Shown: positions 31,289 through 46,200 of the stretch, piece by piece | Layout: every line of letters begins with the position of its first letter | How positions within the stretch are numbered: position 1 is the first letter of the stretch | From: Puffinus mauretanicus | Lineage: Eukaryota > Chordata > Aves > Procellariiformes > Procellariidae | DNA: 64,000 nt | Direction of reading: 5' to 3' | Assembly (NCBI GenBank): GCA_023333565.1 | Contig: JAJKFH010001865.1 | Span: 5,332,001-5,396,000 of the forward strand | Position numbers and translations under genes: made by a program | The notes under the pieces: model-generated | Seen by the model: the letters and a program-made list of their open reading frames with translations, nothing else | Told to the model about the DNA's origin: nothing | The model's database searches: none

Positions 31289-34200
31289 GTGAGTGTTTCA
31301 TTCCTGTCTCCCGCCCGCCTTTCTCTCTCCTTCCTTGCCTTCCCACCGCCGCCTCCTCTTCCTCGAGCTGCGGCTCCCCCGGCCGCGGCGGGCGAGGGGG
31401 CGGCGGGCACCCGGCCGGGCGGGAGGCGAATGGGCGCCGGGGCGCGGGCGGCGAGGCCGGCGAGGAGCGCACGCACGCACGCAGGGGGACGGGGCGGGGG
31501 GAGGGGGAGCGGGAGGCGCCGGCCTGTGCGGGGGGAGGGGGAGGCGGGGGCTGGGGCCCGAGGACCGTGCCGGTACCGCCGCCCGCCACACGGGAGCGGG
31601 GGGCGCCGGGCCGGGCCGGTGGCGACCCAGGGCGGGCGGAAGCGAGGCCCGCGGGCCGGCGGCGCTGGCTGCCGCCGCGGCGCCCATTGTGCCGCGCCCC
31701 GCCGCCCGGCCCGGCCCGACCCGGCCGCCCCCGCGGCGCTGCGGCAGGGGGTGACGCCGGGGCCGGAAGGCGCGGTGAGGAGCAGCTCTGGGCGGCGGCA
31801 GCGAGCGGAGCCGGCCCGGCCGCCTGGCGAGCGGCTCTTCGCCGCGCTCGGCGCATGTGGCGCGGTGGGGGTGGCCATGTTGCTTTCCGCCCGGAGAGGC
31901 CGGTGGGTTAGACTTGCCGGTCATCGAGGGGGCGGCTCTTCCCCGCCGGCCGGCGAGCGCCCTCCTGGCAGGCGGGGAGCGGTGAAGGTCTGGTTCCAAG
32001 GCAGGCGCAGAGCTTGCGGTGAGAGGCCTTGCGATTAGGAGGAGCGGGGTCGCTAACCTGGGGCGAGGATCTGTGCGTTACCAGATGCGCTGCTCGGGAG
32101 TTTGGCAGCTGAAACAAGAAAACAGTGTGACTGGTAAGACTCGAGGCGTGTTGCAAGCGAAATTGGCTTTTTCCAGTTATGTCATCTTTCTGGATCAAAA
32201 TGGTATTTTTATTCAAGCTTTTTTACAGTTTTCATGATAATGAAGTACTTTTTTCTTTTTCCTAGGTATTAAGTTACGTTTATGATATTATGCTCTATTT
32301 TGTAAACATTGTCCCAGCCTGCACTTCCCTAAAGAACTGAAACAGCTGGAAGTGGTCCGAGTATAGTTGTTATTCTGATCCCACATGCTTGTGTATCATG
32401 AGGAGTGGACAGCAGAAGACTGTGTATTAGGGTTTCAAGAAAATGAGAAACTTAAGGAAGGCTAGTTTCTTGCTGCTTACCAACTATGAATAAATAGCCA
32501 GTGTGTACTTTGGAGAGGCTGTGTAACATCTAGACAAAAAATGTTTAAATTTGAAAATCACTTCACTGTTTTTAAATAAAGATTAATTTTACCTTTTTGT
32601 GTAAGGGATGTTGATCCTCCTCTTAAGATTTTCTTCCATGAACCACAAAACCACCTTTACTTACAAGGAAGAGATTGACATTGGTCAGCATTTATAAATG
32701 GCTTGACTAGCAGTTCTGAACAGGAAGAATGTCAGTTGTTAAGACAGTGAGCTGGACCACCAGCAGCACCCTTCCCATGTTCTCCAGCCACAGTGTTAAA
32801 CACTTGTTTTCCTGTCCAAAAGCTGATCTTTCTGAGCTGTAGCCCACATATCTGAAGATTAGAGCTTTCTTTTAGCTCAGTGTTTTGTGATGACTGTGGA
32901 GCTTAGCAGTGGTTGTGATAAATAATTTGTAATAGTGATGGCCACTGGAAGCTGAAATGACTCTAAAGACATGGGTTTGTGGCTTTCTTGGCTGTGGTGC
33001 TGATGTAAACCTGTCTCTGCACCATTCTCTCCATTGCTCTTGCATAAGCGTGAGGTTGCATGTTGAGCTAGAACTGGGGCCTAATTTAGCCAAAAATAAA
33101 CAATTGATTTTGCCATGCCATTTCCCAGCAAGACTGGTTTCCCAGATCCAGTTCACCATCCAGTGACAAACAGTTGTGCTGAGCCAGTGAAAGTGGAAGA
33201 CAGGGCAACACTTTAAGTTGTTTAAGTTGATGCTGCTGTTGAATGTTCTGCCCTAGTTGAAGAAAGTTTGACTTCAGGAAACAAATATCAGCTATGCCTG
33301 ATTATTTTCAGTTTTATTTAAATAATAAAAATTTTTGTTTATTGTCCTTTTAGGTGGCTCACACTTGTCTTACCTAAGCTTAAAGTTAGACTTGCATAGT
33401 GACTGAGGTCATAGACGCTTAATGTTGTGGAAATACTACGTGCTTTTCAATTGAACAATTTAATTGTATGTGTGGTTAGGAATTGGATTACCCCTTGATC
33501 ATAGGGAAGCCTTTCTGTTGCTGACCTTCAAAATCTGAACCTAGGTTTGTAGAGATGTCATCTGTGATGCTTCCCTAGTGTGAAAATGTCTCAGGAAATG
33601 CAAAACACTATTGAATGCGTTTGTTTTGGTTTTGTTTTTTTTTTAATGTAGGCTCCTACTAAAATCAGTGATGTTTCTAGTACTTCCATGCTCTCAAATG
33701 TAACATTTTAAGTCTTGTGGAAAAAAATGCTTGAAACTCTTTAGGAATATTGAAACTTGAGTTTAGAGTACTGTAAAGAGTCCCATGGAAGTTGCTAAGA
33801 AAAGCTAGCTTATTCTAAGTAAATATAGACCTGTTGGACAGTGGTTTACTTGTCCACCGCAGGGAAAACTTAAACCTCTGCAACATTGACAGGTTAAAAC
33901 TCTCAGTTTTTCTTGTGCTGTCCAGATTGGTTTTCTTTTAAGACTATTCTAGATTAATTGTGAGAATATGTAGAAGAGTGTCCTATTAGAGTGTGCTCAT
34001 TTTGTAGCCTTTGAGGATTAAATGTGATCAGATAACACTGTGCAAAAGTCCACAAAGTCAACAACAAAACCAATAGTAATGCTTTAGTAAACAGTAGTTT
34101 ACCAAAGGTGACTTTAAAATGTAGCCACACAAAGCCTGTAGCTTCTAGGTGCGTGTAAATCACGTGGAAGTAACTTATATGTGAGCATCTTGTCCCTCAT

Positions 34201-37200
34201 CGTTCAAACTGGAAATGGGCATCATGGCTCTTTTTTTTTTTTGCTTCATGACAGTTATTGTTACATTTGTACAAATGCAATTCTTGTGAACTTAACTCCA
34301 CATTTTAAGATACGTGGTTGAAACTTCAGTTACGTGTAATTTGAAAAACGCTTGTTTAAACAGCTAATCATCAATAGGTAGGACTCAAAACCTTCTTTAA
34401 ATGAAACAGCATTATGTCAAGGGGTTACAAACATAGGGGTGTGGGGCCTTGAAATTCTGGAAAGTTCAGAATAGCTGCTAAAATTCAAGGTAGGCTGAAA
34501 GGTATTTCTTCTGTATTATTGACAGACAACATGTAAATTAAGTGCAGGCCATGTTCAACTTTAGACTTACTTCTATTATTAGGTATTTCTGCTGTAATGT
34601 AGTCAGTGACCTGCTATGCTTGAAATCAGTATAGTATTCAGCTGTAGTATTGTGAACGCGGTTGCTTGCTTGTTGCCTTGTTCTGAAATGATGCAGGATA
34701 AATGTATCTTGCATGCTGTTTAATAATTTGAGAATGTCTATCATAAACTTTTGAATTGTAAATTATGTTTCTGACTGAATACAAAGCTTCCTCTAAGAGG
34801 AGGATGATGTTGGACAACTTGTAAATTTTTTGAGATAAACATCGGCACTAGTGAGGCTGCACCTCGAATACTGTGTTCAGTTTTGGGCCCCTCACTACAA
34901 GAAAGACATGGAGGTGTTAGAGCGTGTCCAGAGGAGGGCAAAGAAGCTGGTGAAGGGTCTGGAGCACAAGTCTTATGAGGAGCGGCTGAGGGAACTGGGA
35001 CTGTTTAGTCTGGAGAAGAGGAGGCTGACGGGAGACCCCATCACGCTCTACAGCTACCTGAAAGGAGGTTGTAGCGAGGTGGGTGTTGGTCTCTCCTGCC
35101 AAGTAACAAGTGATAGGACGAGAGGAAATGGCCTCAAGTTGTGCCAAGGGAGGTTTAGACTGGACATTAGGAGAAATTTCTTTACTGAAAGAGCGGTCAG
35201 GCCTTGGACCAGGCTGCCCAGGGAAGTGGTTGAGTCTCCATCCCTGGAAGTATTTAAAAGATGTGTAGATGAGGCCCTTAGGGACATGGGGTAGTGGGTA
35301 TGGCGGTGTTGGGTTGACGGTTGGACTTGATGATCCTAGAGGTCTTTTCCAACCTTAATGATTCTATGATTCTATTGTGTAGAAGTGTGTAGGGAGATTT
35401 AGAAGTGTTTTGTCCCTTGAGCCATCTGAACTGTTCTCCTCAGTAGTTTTGGGAAGTTTTTGTTTCTTGTCTGAGTGCCTTAGAACTAACAGAATGTCAG
35501 ATGTGGAAAGTCATCTTATCCTATGGGTAGATTTCATCTTCCAGTAGCAAAGGCAGACTGCAAACTGGGCCGAGAAGTGGTAGCACAAGGGCGGTCTGCT
35601 TAGGCAGCTGGAAAGAACACCAAGATACTGAAGTATTTTGATATACCTTGTAACTTGTTTGCTAATTCTAGTCATAAGTTTGTGAGTTAAATGTTGAAAA
35701 TCTGATGGCTACTTTCAAGTGTATGTAACTCATTTTTCAGAAGTCAAAAGGGCTGTAAATATTCTTCGCATCTTTTAAAACTTGAGATTATATTTCCTAA
35801 AAAAACAAACCAATGTGCCCCTCTGACCCTGGAGGAAGTGTGTGACTGTACTACCTCAGTCTTTTGTTCCTGTACATGTGTTGGGCTTCTGTTCTAATTT
35901 GGTGGGATGTCACTCAGTTAAAATCACGTCCCATGTTTGTGTTTTAATAGTGAATGCCTTTCTAAAAATCTATGGTGGTCTAAGTAATAATGTATGCAGT
36001 TAGGATAGTTGCTCTGCATTAGGGCTTGTTATGTCATGCCTAGAAAATTTTTCTCTGTCCTGGTGTCTGGAAAGCTATTTAACACTGTTTAATTGCTAAC
36101 AGGTGGCTATTGGTACCTCTCTTCCACTTGGTGTTACATGTACTACGTATGACTTTTACCTCTCTATATTCATTCCTCAGAGTTGCATATCAGATCATCG
36201 TTTGATTTGTTTTCTTACAGCACATAATACTTGCTCGTGGGTGGGCTTAAATCCTTTTTTTGTCCAGAATATTTTTAAATAAATAGCTCTTGATTCTGTG
36301 CCTTGTGAATTGTTACCCTAACTGTAGTGTAGTAGTAATCTGCAAGAAGCATAAGGACCGGCATGTAATTGACATGCTTTTTCCCCTAGACATCTGATAA
36401 CTGGGATGTGCAGTTTTCTCATTCTGTTGGAAACCCTAAACAAGGTGGAAACTCTCAAATGTAACTTATTTTGGTTTAATGCAAGAAAACTTTGGAAGCC
36501 TCTTCCACTAATTGATTCTCTTAACTTTCACCAAGAATGCATAATAGTGCTAGGTTACGTCCTTTTGGGATATAAATGTTGTGCTCTCTCAACTGGACTT
36601 CCTAAACAACTTCCGTAGACAATTAGATGACATGAATGTGGTCTGGGCAGCACCTGAAAACACTTGGTGAAACCTAGTTGAGCTAGTTGTTCTCCTAAAT
36701 AGACAAACCTGATTAAGCAGTTTTTACTGTAAGTGCTATTTGTTTCCTGTCCCAGTGACATGCACACCTTCCTTTGATATGTTGGTCATTATGTGCTGTG
36801 GAAAAAGAATAATTAACAGCAATTAAATCTGCAAGTGTTAGAAGCCAAGTAACGTGCAGAGATGCACAGTCATTAAATGCTGAGTAGGCAAATGTTTCAT
36901 GGACTTCTGCAAGCTGATTCCTACATCAAAAAAAGATGTGGGTAGTGAATAAATGTCACTTTTAATTACGTGCTGTCTTGCATATGAGGAGTAAGATTGG
37001 CCATATGAAGCTTTCCAGTTTATCTGGTAATACTACTCTCTTTTATTGCGTCTATTTTAAAAGCAGCAAACCCAGTGGTAGCTTAGTTTAATAGTAGCCA
37101 AAAGTCAATTTTAGGTTAAAGAATGCATTAGTTATGAGCAATAGTAAAGTATTGTGAAGGATTTTAAATTTAGTAGTCCAGAAACTGCTTGTGGAGACAG

Positions 37201-40200
37201 TCTGACTTTAAGTTAATAGTGTAGCAAGTGCAAGATTTCAAGGTGTGAATTGGTAAAATGTGTGCAATATCACTAATTCATATTGTATTTATACAGTCTT
37301 TTAAAACCTGCATGCTTGTGGTTTGGGGTAGAATTTCAGTAGCTGGAAAGAGGTTGGGTACAAGAAATGGACTTTGAATGCCAATTAGTGAACTTACATA
37401 CTTTGTATTTGACTAACAATGAAAAGTGCTTTGCTATACAAATACTTCAGCTTGGTGGTCAGAATAGTGAGATAAAGGTAAGATGGAAGGAAATAGGAGT
37501 TGATATGATTAACCAGCCAAAAATGGTCCTTTTTCTGTTTTCCTTAGTGACAGTAGGAAATAAAAAGTAGTGATGCTAGGTAGCTTTCAAAATATCTTAA
37601 GGGACTTGTTATTGTGGTGATTAACTAAAATGTTTGTGCTGAGTCAGTTGTCTTCCATTTGTCCAGAAATGGACTTTCATGTAGTTATGTGAAGGGTGAC
37701 CTTCGGTATGCTGGGCAGGTATTGAGGTTCATTACATTTTTTTTTAATTGTCTGGAGGTGCTACTGTAATCCTTTCTGATGTTGTCTTGTATTAAAGTTA
37801 TGAAATGGCATAGCCCTGCATAGTGCTTACTAGTTTTGTATTGAATTTTTCCAGTTTATATAGTTATGATACTTCTGGAAAACTGACCAGGGAGACTTTA
37901 GGATTAGCTCTTTGCATATTGAAAGCTATTTGCTAAAAAAACATGAATGAGATTCTCAACTGAAATTATTTTTGGAAGATACTCTGCATTTGTCAAGAGT
38001 GAGTCTATTTGATGTAAAAATCTTTAGTGTAATAACATTTGTAAATCAATTGTAAATATTAGATGTCACAACTGCGGAGTATTATGAATGAAAGCAAGCT
38101 TTATCACAAAACCTAGTGCTTAGTTTAATTCCAAAATTTCAACAAGATTTTTCTTGTATGCTCATTGTATTTGCATGTGTAATATTTCTAACTCTTCTAG
38201 TTAGAAGCACCTGAAGGGGCAACACTTAAATTGTAGTTGTTTGTACTTGGCTTTTTGTAGTTTAATACAAATAATAACTTGGAGGAGGAAATACTGAAAT
38301 GCTTCTTTGGTGTATGTCAAAGCCTTTGTGCATTGACCATCTTAATCAGCTCTGTGGGGTTCTTGTATGTGATTAAAGGGAAAGATGAATATTTGATCCC
38401 ATCAACTTAAAAATAAATGGGGCTAACACTAGAAAATTTATTCTAGATAGAATTTGAAGCTTTTGGAAGATCTGTTTAGCTTTTTATGGTATTACACTGA
38501 AGGAGACTTGACAGATTGTTCAACACTGCTTCTGTAGGTTTGTCAGTGATGTTCCCCATTAGGGAATCCTGAGAAAGCATTTAGTTTTATTAAGAGGCAG
38601 GAAATTGTACTACCTGCCCCTTGTACTGTGTAGATCAAAGCACCATCCTAGTTTTCACTGCCCTGCTAGGCCTTCGTGTTTCAGTATTTTCACTGTGAAC
38701 ATGGGAGCATATGAAAGCATTCTTAAACAGGATGTAAATTAGCTTTTGAACTGAGATTTTTTTCCTAGGTGAGCTGTTATACTAAAGCATACTTAATTAT
38801 TTTCAAGCATAAAGGTGTAACTTCTCTGAAGTAAAACGTAGTATCATGCTTAATAATGCTAAATATATTGATAATTAAAAGAAAATCCTTATTAAGACAG
38901 ATCTTTAGGTGTTATCAGAAGAGTTTGCCAGCTGGGACTGTGAAGGTTAAACAGTGTTTGTTTATGTTATCACTTCAAATCCATTCCACTTTTCAACAGC
39001 TTTGGTGATGATAAACTGAGTAACATGGAAGTCTAGAATGAACTGTTCCATCGATTAGATGACTTACTGTTACTTAATCCACCCCTACATTGCTTTGACT
39101 CTCTTAAGACCACAAAGTTTAAATTAATTTTTAAGTACTACTTTTGTATTGCCGCATTTAGGAATGTCTAGAGTCTTTGGGTCTGCTTTAGTTAGTATTT
39201 GTTTATATAACCGAAGTGCTTTTTCTTTCACAGGGTCAGCTGTAGAGGCTTTTTTGTGTTAGCTGTAGGGAATGAGCTCTAGTCCTCATTCCTTGTCTCT
39301 GTAATATTCTAACACGGATTGCAGATTAGGGAGAGATGGTGGTAACTGGTGGGGACACTTGGCCTCACAATAAAGCTTTGTGTTCCCTAGTTTGAAGGAA
39401 TGGTGTTAGAATTTCAAACCTGACACAGTGGCTTCTTGAACTGAATGACAAGCTTGAGGGGGTTTGCATGCAAAGGGAATATATTATTTCACTTCTTTGT
39501 GTTAAAGTATATTTGACATCTCTTGCACTGCCTCTAGAGATTTGAAAAAATGATACTTGGAATCAGTCTAATCTGTGGCAAACGGGTGTAATTACATTTT
39601 TTTCAGTTTGAAATTTGAGAACTGATATGTGTTCAAGTTCTGCTGTTTGGTGCCTGAAGCTTTGTTAGTAGTGATGTTGGAAATACAAAGATAACCACTT
39701 ACCGGTTTGGTTTCTAGCTGCTTGTAATAGCTGATTTCAGATGTGAGAATTGTAGGTGTCTCCTATTTGTAATAACAGACTTTTCTAAATAAACAGGGCC
39801 TGTACATCTGTTTCCAATGATGCTTTGTCAGAAATGGATTTTAAAAAAATCATTTTCCTTCTGAAATTACTCTGGAAATTACTTTCTAGATGTGCATATT
39901 CTCGGTAACGTAGCATATTATGTATTTCTGAAATAACATACTTGTCTTACTTTGAAACAGTTCTCTGAGTTAAGTAAACCATTCTGGAAACAAATGACAC
40001 AGGAAGCAAATTGCTGAACAGCAGAATGTGAATTCCTGCAGTTAGTATTTATTGTGGGACCTGTTCAGATGTTGAAGAGTAAAGGGATGCAGATTGTGCT
40101 TCCATGGTGTGATTTGGGCCCCTAATCCAAGGTGAATTAGAGGAACTCTTAGCTTCAACCTCCTTAAAGTTACTTCAGAGAACTAAATTACTTCAATAAA

Positions 40201-43200
40201 AATTGAGAAGGAACGTATTAATAACTCATTTCTTCAAACAGGAAACCACTCCCAACCCTCAGCCTTCAGAAGAGGAGAAAACCGAGCCAGCACCTAGTCA
40301 GGAGGTTGCCAGCCCTGAACAGTATATTAAGCATCCACTACAAAACAGGTAAATAGTACAGAAGCATGATTGTATTTTGCCAATGATAGAAGAATGCCTG
40401 TGGCTTTACAGCTCTCTTGTTTACCTTATGTTTTTCTAGCAGCATTTTGAGAGTTCTCAATTTTTTTTTGAAGATTTTAGCAGTGAGAATGCAGAAGAAA
40501 TAGAATCTGATCTTGTTGTAATTTAAAGCCTTTTCATGTAGTGTTGTTACAGAAGCTGAAAATCTTTGCAAATTTTCATGATGCAGCCAGGTAATTGGAA
40601 AGAGCATGGCTTTGCTTTTAGTTGGAGGCAAGCAGAGCTTTTGTTGCTTTTGTCTGGTGTGTTTTAAGAGACTGTCACTGAGATGAAGTTGCTGCCAAGC
40701 AGAACTGGAAGACCTTCTATTCTTCCTTGTACTTTGGGCAATTAAGGTACCAGTGGTCTTACGTCTTATCAGAGTCTTACTCCTTCATATCTTACAATTT
40801 TTTTTCTCCTGTTTGGAACTGAAAGTAGTAGAAGCTGTGTTAATCAGCCAAAGAGCTTATTAGACTTGATCATATGAGTGGTTGGTGTCTACAGTAATAC
40901 TGTTTTCATTATCTGTGGGAAGCACAGCAGAAGAAACCCTGTGAAGTGCAAATGCACACATTTGTACGAATGTGTCACTAAGAGGAAAAAACTGTAGGGC
41001 CCTTAAATTTTCTTGTTTAATGAGAAAAACATGGAGCAGTAGTTAAAAGTATAGTTAAGAAAAGTTACAAAAAAACCAAAGCCCTCTTACTAAATTCTGT
41101 GTGCAGTGTGCAAAACCAGGTATGTCTTAAAAGCTTTAAAAGATACTACTCAGCTTTTTACTGAGCTATAGAGGCAATGAGGACTTTACCAAGAAGCTTT
41201 GTACTTGAAAACCTCAACTTGAACTACCTTTCTGCAGTAAAGGTATTATAAGCTTATAGGTTGAATTCCTTTGAATGTGCACAAACATTACTCCAGCAGT
41301 GCACTTATACTTCAAAAAGAGCAGCTAGGAAGTCATTTTCTCCAAGTAAGCTGAAGAGCTGATGTGGAGTGCTCAGTACTTAATGTTGGTAGGTAGGTGC
41401 TGCCCAAAAGTGAACCTTTCATCAAGTGGCACCTTACTCTTTTTCTGAGTTTTGAGCAAGCGTGGAAAACCACTTAGCATTGCAGTGCTATGCTGTGTGC
41501 AACCCATTTTCCCATGTTGTCTTTCTCTCAACTTCCATCTTTTTCCTCTAAACACTTTGGTTAAATTGGTGCTGACACTCCGTTACAAGTGGTAGTGGGG
41601 CTATTGCTGGAAAATAGTAAACTTTTAAAACAAGGTTTGAAATGTCAGAAAAGGTCTCAAAGCAATGGATTGACACCTGGCAACTTAAAGTACTCCGCTG
41701 TGAGAAGATAAATCTACTCTAGTGCTAACCTGAGCGATTTCAACACTACTGAAACTATCAGAATGAAAAATAAGCCTGTTTCGTTAAATGCCTCATCAGG
41801 TGTCCTGTTCCAGCATTTTAAACGATGCTTTTTAGATCCAGAAAGAGCATCTTTGTGTGAAAGGTTCAATTTATAATACGTGTTGAGATTTGTACTCAGT
41901 GGAGATAATGATGAAGAAAATTGGATGGAAGATTCTTCGTTTAGTCTTGTCTTTATATATACAGATTTAAAGATGTGAAACAGTTAAAGTTGGTAGGGGT
42001 TTTTTGTAAGATTGTTGTCATTAGTAAGCTTAACGCAGCTTCCCTTTTAAAATTTATGCTCTCCTTGTATGTGAGTACTTGGGAAACTTTCATGTCATGT
42101 ATAGCTTTGGAGTGATACAATTAGCTTTTGTAACCTTTACAAGGAAATTACTGGAAAGGGAGCTGTGCTCCTAGTTTGAATAGTTGGTGTTGTTTTAGAC
42201 CATAATCAGCTATTTGTAGGGGATTGCAGTTTAGCAGTGGCAGCAAGGAGAAACATCTGAGGCTTAGAGGTTTAGAGTCTTAGAAATGTTCCAAAACTAT
42301 TTAAAATATTTACCTAAATGGATTGATCAAGACTGCCATGATTCTTGTAACAGGAACAGAAATATTGTTGATCTGCAGAGAGTTGGATTTGAGAACTGGG
42401 TTTCTCATGTAGCTTATTGACAAAAACTGACTTCCATGCTGATAATATCTTAAGGTTTGCAATTAGTTTGGATATAACAATACAAATAATTATATATTTA
42501 ATATACTTTAATTTCTAGATGCTATTATTTTATTTTGTTTCCCTTTAGATGGGCACTCTGGTTTTTTAAAAATGACAAGAGCAAAACTTGGCAAGCAAAT
42601 CTTCGTCTTATCTCAAAGTTTGATACTGTTGAAGATTTTTGGGCGTAAGTAAAGATGTTTCAATCTGCATAATAATCCTGGCATATGTTGGCAAAGCTTA
42701 TGCCAAAGTCAAAAAACCAAAGTACTCCATTAACTTTTTGGGTGTAATCTGAAATGTTTGCAAAATTAAAGGTGAGGTCTACCCCATTCTTCAGAATGTG
42801 GTAGAATGTAACCTTTGAAGAAAATGTGACTGGAGAAGTTTTTCATACTTTAAATGCACGTTATCTTGCTGTTAACACTGCAACACTGCTTGTATTCATA
42901 TGTACATGACATATATGTAGAAAATTGTATTTGTGCAGTAGCTATCTCATGGTAACATGAATTTGTAAATTCTTGTAGCCAATTGATTGTCACTTCCTTG
43001 GCCCCAAATTTTGCTAGTTGATTAAATTCTCAGACAGCTGGCTCACCAGATGTTCAAGAGTGCCTGAATCTGGAGCATAGTACTTGGGAGATTGATGCAG
43101 TTTAATGACACCCTTGAAAGAAGTTCATTAGAGGTTACAGAAGAAACTACCTTAATTCTAAATTGAAGGTCTGCAAAAGCAGTTAGGCTCAAACAGCAAG

Positions 43201-46200
43201 AACAAAGGTAGGCCTGTGCTTTCCAAACACTTGCTTCAGTCAAATTCAGGTGGCTTACTTGGAAGATTTTTGCCTGCCATAATGATGAAATGTGAAGAAA
43301 ATGCAAGTGGCAGGAAATTGAGGGTGAAAAATGCATTATATATTTGATCTTTCTTGGTGTTTCATGCTACACTGAGTGGTAGGGTGGTTCTTTTGGATGT
43401 GCTCAGTAAAGGAGAGATGGTGTCTCTTAGTGGAATAACGAGGCCGATCAGTGACCCATTAGCACCAACAGGAAAGAAATAAAGATACTGAAAATGTTGA
43501 ACAACTATTTATCAGTGCAGGGAGGGGAATAGGATTCTGTGCCTGTAACCAGCTTTCCCATTCCTATTATGGGGGTGACTGATGGTTGAATGAACCTAAG
43601 TAGTTCACAGTCTTGGGGCATGTGATGGGAGGCTAAATTGTTGGAAGCTCACTATTAAAGTTGGTTAAGAGTAAGTTTTTTAAGCTCCTATAACCAAGAT
43701 AGTCTGGGTAATTAAAAGAAGTGCTTAATCTAGGTGTCTGCAATCAAGGTACAAAATCAGTCACAAGCAATTGAGAAGTTATGCCTCCATTGTGGTTGGA
43801 GTGGGAAATAGGTGTGTTACTCTGGGGAGAAAATATTAAGGTTAAGGCAAATGTAAAAGAGGAAAGTTGGTAAATCTGTAACTGGCTTTGTAAATTCCTA
43901 TGCCTGATTTCTAATTGTGAGAACATCGCAGTAATTAATTTCCTTTTTGGTGCTGGACCATGCCTGAATGTTAGTTGGTCTTGGACTACAGGTTACTGTG
44001 GTATGTGCAGGCCTTCTGAAGCCTGACCTTATCAGTGCAGGGAAAAAAAGGCATCTATCTTGCTAGAGGAAGAGACAGTATATACTCCTTTGATTTTTTT
44101 TTTTCTGAATTGCATAGTTGTAAATTTAATTTGGATATATATTTTATATTTTGTTGCTTCAATCATCTGTTCTTGCCTTTTGAGTCCTTATTTCAATTTG
44201 AATTATTAGGCCTACAGCCTTCATCCCTAGAGTATTGTATTAAATTACAAAGTTGAATATTTCTCCTAAAACCTCTCTCTGCAGAGAGAATAGCCTTAGA
44301 AATATAAAAAATGATCCTTTTTCCATGTATGTATATGTACAGAATACACATGCACACAGAACTTATTGCTGTGAAAGTTCAGTGAGTTATGTTTGTAATA
44401 ACTTTGTTAGAACTAGGTTTAAAAGAAGCATTGGTATTTCTGGAAAATGCTGTTGTTTAGGAATCCAGCAAGTGTTCATAAACCAGTTTCCATTCTGCTT
44501 CTTTAAGCCCAGAACGTCTTAAAGCTAATGCTTTTATACTGCTGAAAAATACTTGGGAAATAGGGTTGCTTCTGAAATAACTGTAATGCTTTTTAATTTT
44601 TGTATTTTATTCAGTCATTTGTCTTAAATTCTTCAAGAATGTTGTACCTTAAAATAATGCTTAGTTTTTAATCCTGCTTTTTTCCCTCCAATAGTTTATA
44701 CAACCATATCCAGCTCTCTAGTAATTTAATGCCTGGTTGTGACTACTCGCTCTTTAAGGTATGCTTGCTAACCTTTTTTCTTCAGTTATGGATGTTGATG
44801 GATGGTTTCCTGACCAAGCAAGACACTGTCCAAATATTTCACTTCAGATATTTAGGAACATGGTTGGGAATGTCCTAAAGGTGTTAATTTTTTTTAGGAA
44901 GTCCCAAACACATGCCCTCTGAGAATCAGGCTGTCACTAGTTCTGAAAATGCAAGTACTTGCTTTAACACACTTCACAGACAGTACATTTTAATCTGTTG
45001 CTTCAGATTGTCTTCATTCTATGTTTGAGATGCTTATGCAAGTAATTAAGTCTCAATAAGTTTTATAATACGAAAGATTTTCCAGCTCTGTCATTTGGTG
45101 TGACATGAAATGAGTTAAAAATGTCTGGTTTCTGTGGGAGGCTGCAATGTTCTCCAATATTCTTTATGAGCTCTACTAGCCAGATGTACAATGCTCCTAT
45201 AATTAATTTTTACACCATCAGTTACATGCCGTATTACTTATGTATGAAGTAGAAAATTGTACCCAACACTGACACTTAAAGCATGCTGAAGAAACGTTCA
45301 GGCTAGTGAATAGGAAATGCTGATGAGAAAGTGTACATGAAATCCTGCCTCAGCTGGAGTGAGGATCTGAGCTGGAGCTCTAAATTAAATCCTAACCTCT
45401 CTGAAGTCCTTCTAACATAGAGCTTCCTTTCTGGATTCAAATACCTAAATAATCCCCGAAGTACTGGTGCCTGGTTTCTCCTTTGCTTATAAAACATAGC
45501 TACTGGCTGGGACTCCTCAGTCGACTGTAAAGTTTGCAAACCTCAGCAGCTTTAGGTGGTGAAGAGGTGGTGATGCTTGGGTTTGGGAAGGTAACAATAT
45601 TTTAGGTGACTGAGAAACCTTACTAGTAAATTTCAAGAAGCTGTAGGCCCTTCAGAGGTTAGGCTATCTATGGATCATGCTTGTATTTTTTGCATGAATC
45701 CTAAATTTGTGGTTTAAGTATGTGTTTGAATATCATCAATCAGCAATAATTTAATTATTTAAATGCATGGAACAGGTACAGAATTGGCAACTGTTGCAGG
45801 CTTCTGAGCAATCTCTTGCTGTTGTCCTTCAATCGTGACCTCATAAGAGTGCCTCTTAAAGGTGATGAAGTAGTTTGAGCTCTGCAGCTGCCAGTGAGGG
45901 TGTTAAATTTAAAGTGAGCTGACACCACTCCATCCTGCACGTTGAACACTTAATTAGTTTCAGCCAAAGTTCTGTAGTGCAGCTCTCTTAATAGACATTT
46001 CTTAACCAAATCTCAGTGTCTAGACAGTTACCGGCTTTTTTAATGACTGACTTTCCTGAACTGCAGCATAGCTGGTGGATATGGGAGTGGCAGCTGGCTG
46101 CTTTGCTGGATCAGCATCCAGAGTCATGTAATTCAGTGCAGGGCCATTGGTAAAGCATGAATCAGAATGCAACTTGCTTTTAAATGGTGTGTTGATTTTT

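Larger units (their letters stand above)
30430..32010 (+). promoter_or_regulatory. EIF4E: EIF4E CpG island
   Basis: A CpG-dense stretch of about 1.6 kb covering the EIF4E promoter, exon 1 and the first about 700 bp of intron 1. Many overlapping open frames of up to about 250 codons occur on both strands. They follow from the GC richness and are not annotated as genes. Confidence 0.9.
31289..40241 (+). other. EIF4E: EIF4E intron 1 (9.0 kb)
   Basis: Starts in CpG island with an (ACGC)n run (31470-31482) and a strongly G-rich stretch (31484-31556), then turns AT-rich. It holds the CR1 fragment at 34842-35376. No other gene or repeat was recognised. Confidence 0.88.

Noticed and set aside
30776..32040. 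Open frames up to 255 codons around EIF4E exon 1, both strands
   Set aside because: Same CpG-island effect. Only the 18 coding bases of EIF4E exon 1 are supported.
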